Below the pieces are notes generated by a model that was not told where the DNA came from, did no database searches, and saw nothing but the letters and a program-made list of their open reading frames with translations. A stretch of DNA of 17,327 nt from DASZYF01 sp035545535 (GTDB taxonomy: Bacteria > Actinomycetota > Actinomycetes > Mycobacteriales > CAJCIY01), in contig DASZYF010000132.1 in the NCBI GenBank assembly GCA_035545535.1, positions 1 to 17,327 of the forward strand, given 5' to 3'. The translations under genes and the position numbers were made by a program. Of the stretch, positions 16,476 through 17,327 are shown in pieces; position 1 is the stretch's first letter; every line of letters starts with the position of its first letter.

Positions 16476-17050
16476 CGGTGCGGCCGATCCTGCGCGTCGG
16501 TGATCCGGCGCTGCGCGAGGTGGCGCGCTCCGTCACGCGCGGCGAGCTCGCTGCGGCGGAGGTGCAGACGCTCGTCGACGACCTCGTCGACACGATGCGC
16601 GCGGCCGACGGCGCCGGGCTCGCAGCGACGCAGGTAGGCGTCGCGCTCCGCGTGGCCGTCGTGGAGGTGCGCCAGCCCAACCCGCGCTACCCGTACAAGC
16701 CGGCGATCCCGCTGACCGTGCTCGTGAACCCGGTGGTCACCCCGCTCGGTGACGAGACGTGGGGCGTCTACGAAGGCTGCCTCTCGGTCCCCGGTCTGCG
16801 CGGCGAGGTCGCACGGTTCACCGAGGTGCGCGTGCAGGCCTGGGACCGCGACGGCAACGATGTCGATCTCGTGGCCCGGGGCGTGACCGCCGGGACCTAC
16901 CAGCACGAGCTCGACCACCTCGACGGGCGGCTGTTCCTCGACCGCGTCACCGACACGACGACGTTGTGCACGTGGGAGGAGTTCGACCGCTGGCACCGCG
17001 CCGCGTTCGTCGCCCGCGCCGAGGCGATGGTGGCGCGCTTCGGTCAGTGA
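16472..17050 (+). CDS. Peptide-deformylase family protein in the hut operon; candidate N-formylglutamate deformylase
   Basis: A 192-residue metallohydrolase with all three deformylase motifs: GAGLAATQVG (47-56, Q54), EGCLS (101-105, metal ligand C103) and QHELDH (144-149, ligands H145 and H149, catalytic E146). The family removes formyl groups from the N-terminal methionine of new proteins. The NPRYP segment and SVPGLRG place it, by my reading, with the longer secondary deformylases found beside the housekeeping enzyme in many bacteria. It starts with GTG inside the hutI stop (GTGA overlap), so it belongs to the hut operon. It occupies the step where HutG would be expected, so I infer it may cleave N-formyl-L-glutamate to glutamate and formate. 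The alternative is an ordinary deformylase that merely joined the operon. Family: nearly certain. Role: hypothesis. Confidence 0.93.
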   Translation: MTVRPILRVGDPALREVARSVTRGELAAAEVQTLVDDLVDTMRAADGAGLAATQVGVALRVAVVEVRQPNPRYPYKPAIPLTVLVNPVVTPLGDETWGVYEGCLSVPGLRGEVARFTEVRVQAWDRDGNDVDLVARGVTAGTYQHELDHLDGRLFLDRVTDTTTLCTWEEFDRWHRAAFVARAEAMVARFGQ

Positions 17051-17058
17051 GGAATCGT

Positions 17059-17071
17059 AGACCTGGGGTCT
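17059..17071. repeat. Small inverted repeat after the hut operon
   Basis: AGACC and GGTCT (5-bp arms, 3-nt loop) begin 9 nt after the deformylase stop. The following ATTGGTCGATTTCTTCT is the most AT-rich stretch nearby. It could be a weak terminator, but the stem is short and the T-run is not directly attached. Confidence 0.25.
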
Positions 17072-17155
17072 GACACTCCAGATTGGTCGATTTCTTCTGC
17101 AGGACAGTCGGAATGGCCGTAACGGAATGTCGGTGCCCCGCGTTGTACTGGGTGC

Positions 17156-17327
17156 ATGACCAGCCAACCGCGCCTCGCGCCTGCCGACCTGGACGCGCTC
17201 GCGTCCGAGGTCAGCCTGCTCGCGCAGCGGTTCGCCGAGCAGGACGAGCGCGAGCTCGCCGAGCACGAGGAGCAGCTGGCCTGGCTGCTGGAGGACGCGA
17301 AGCTGGCCGCGGTCGTGGACGACTGGT
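17156..17327 (+). CDS. Unidentified acidic helical protein, 5' part only
   Basis: An ATG at 17156 opens a frame of 57 codons that runs off the window without a stop. The translation is rich in Glu, Asp, Ala and Leu (for example RFAEQDERELAEHEEQLAWL, residues 25-44) with a heptad-like pattern, so an amphipathic helix or coiled coil is likely. Third positions are almost all G or C, as in the real genes of this window, which supports coding. I do not recognise a family. No strong Shine-Dalgarno precedes it. It lies 105 bp after the deformylase gene and, from the AT-richer gap, probably has its own promoter. Confidence 0.6.
   Translation, partial: MTSQPRLAPADLDALASEVSLLAQRFAEQDERELAEHEEQLAWLLEDAKLAAVVDDW

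Noticed and set aside
17109..17140. Two CGGAATG copies followed by CGTT, resembling an ECF sigma promoter (GGAAY ... CGTT)
   Set aside because: From the nearer copy the gap to CGTT is about 12 nt and from the farther copy about 26 nt; neither fits the usual 15-17 nt.

Overview
The window is very GC-rich, with strong G/C preference at third codon positions, several GTG starts, a sensor kinase of the class common in actinomycetes, and two start codons that sit just behind a TANNNT box as in leaderless actinobacterial genes. I infer an actinomycetote. I cannot name the genus from this sequence.

Layout. (1) 1-2419, minus strand: the 5' part of a YraQ/ArsP-type permease, preceded in transcription order by a NarL-type response regulator and its sensor histidine kinase. 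(2) 2689-5904, plus strand: one large secreted enzyme made of a signal peptide, three discoidin-like (F5/8 type C) domains joined by Ser/Pro linkers, and a galactose-oxidase-like catalytic module with every copper and radical residue in place. It diverges from the kinase across about 270 bp. (3) 5907-8873, minus strand: a GT4 glycosyltransferase followed after 45 bp by a full-length ABC exporter. The exporter converges on the oxidase so tightly that both stop codons lie in one 10-bp palindrome. (4) 9009-10615, plus strand: a TetR regulator with a clear palindromic operator over its own leaderless promoter, coupled by ATGA to a PF10118-type ferritin-like metalloprotein. A 16-codon open frame, coupled the same way, looks like the beheaded start of a GH15 gene. 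(5) 10713-17050, plus strand: a histidine-utilisation operon hutH-hutU-hutF-hutI ending in a peptide-deformylase family gene. (6) 17156-17327: the start of an unidentified acidic helical protein that runs off the window.

How the hut genes fit together: HutH deaminates histidine to urocanate, HutU hydrates it, HutI opens the imidazolone ring to N-formimino-glutamate, and HutF deiminates that to N-formyl-glutamate. The last step, deformylation to glutamate, is normally done by HutG. No HutG-like gene is present here. A deformylase-fold gene overlaps hutI by GTGA at exactly that position, and I propose it as the missing N-formyl-glutamate deformylase. This is the most interesting hypothesis in the window. 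The second is an 11-bp perfect inverted repeat that would bury the hutH ribosome-binding site in a hairpin.

Stretches without genes are short: 339-453, 2420-2688, 8874-9008, 10663-10712 and 17051-17155. Their contents are listed as separate features where something can be seen. No tRNA, rRNA, CRISPR array, insertion sequence or transposase was recognised.
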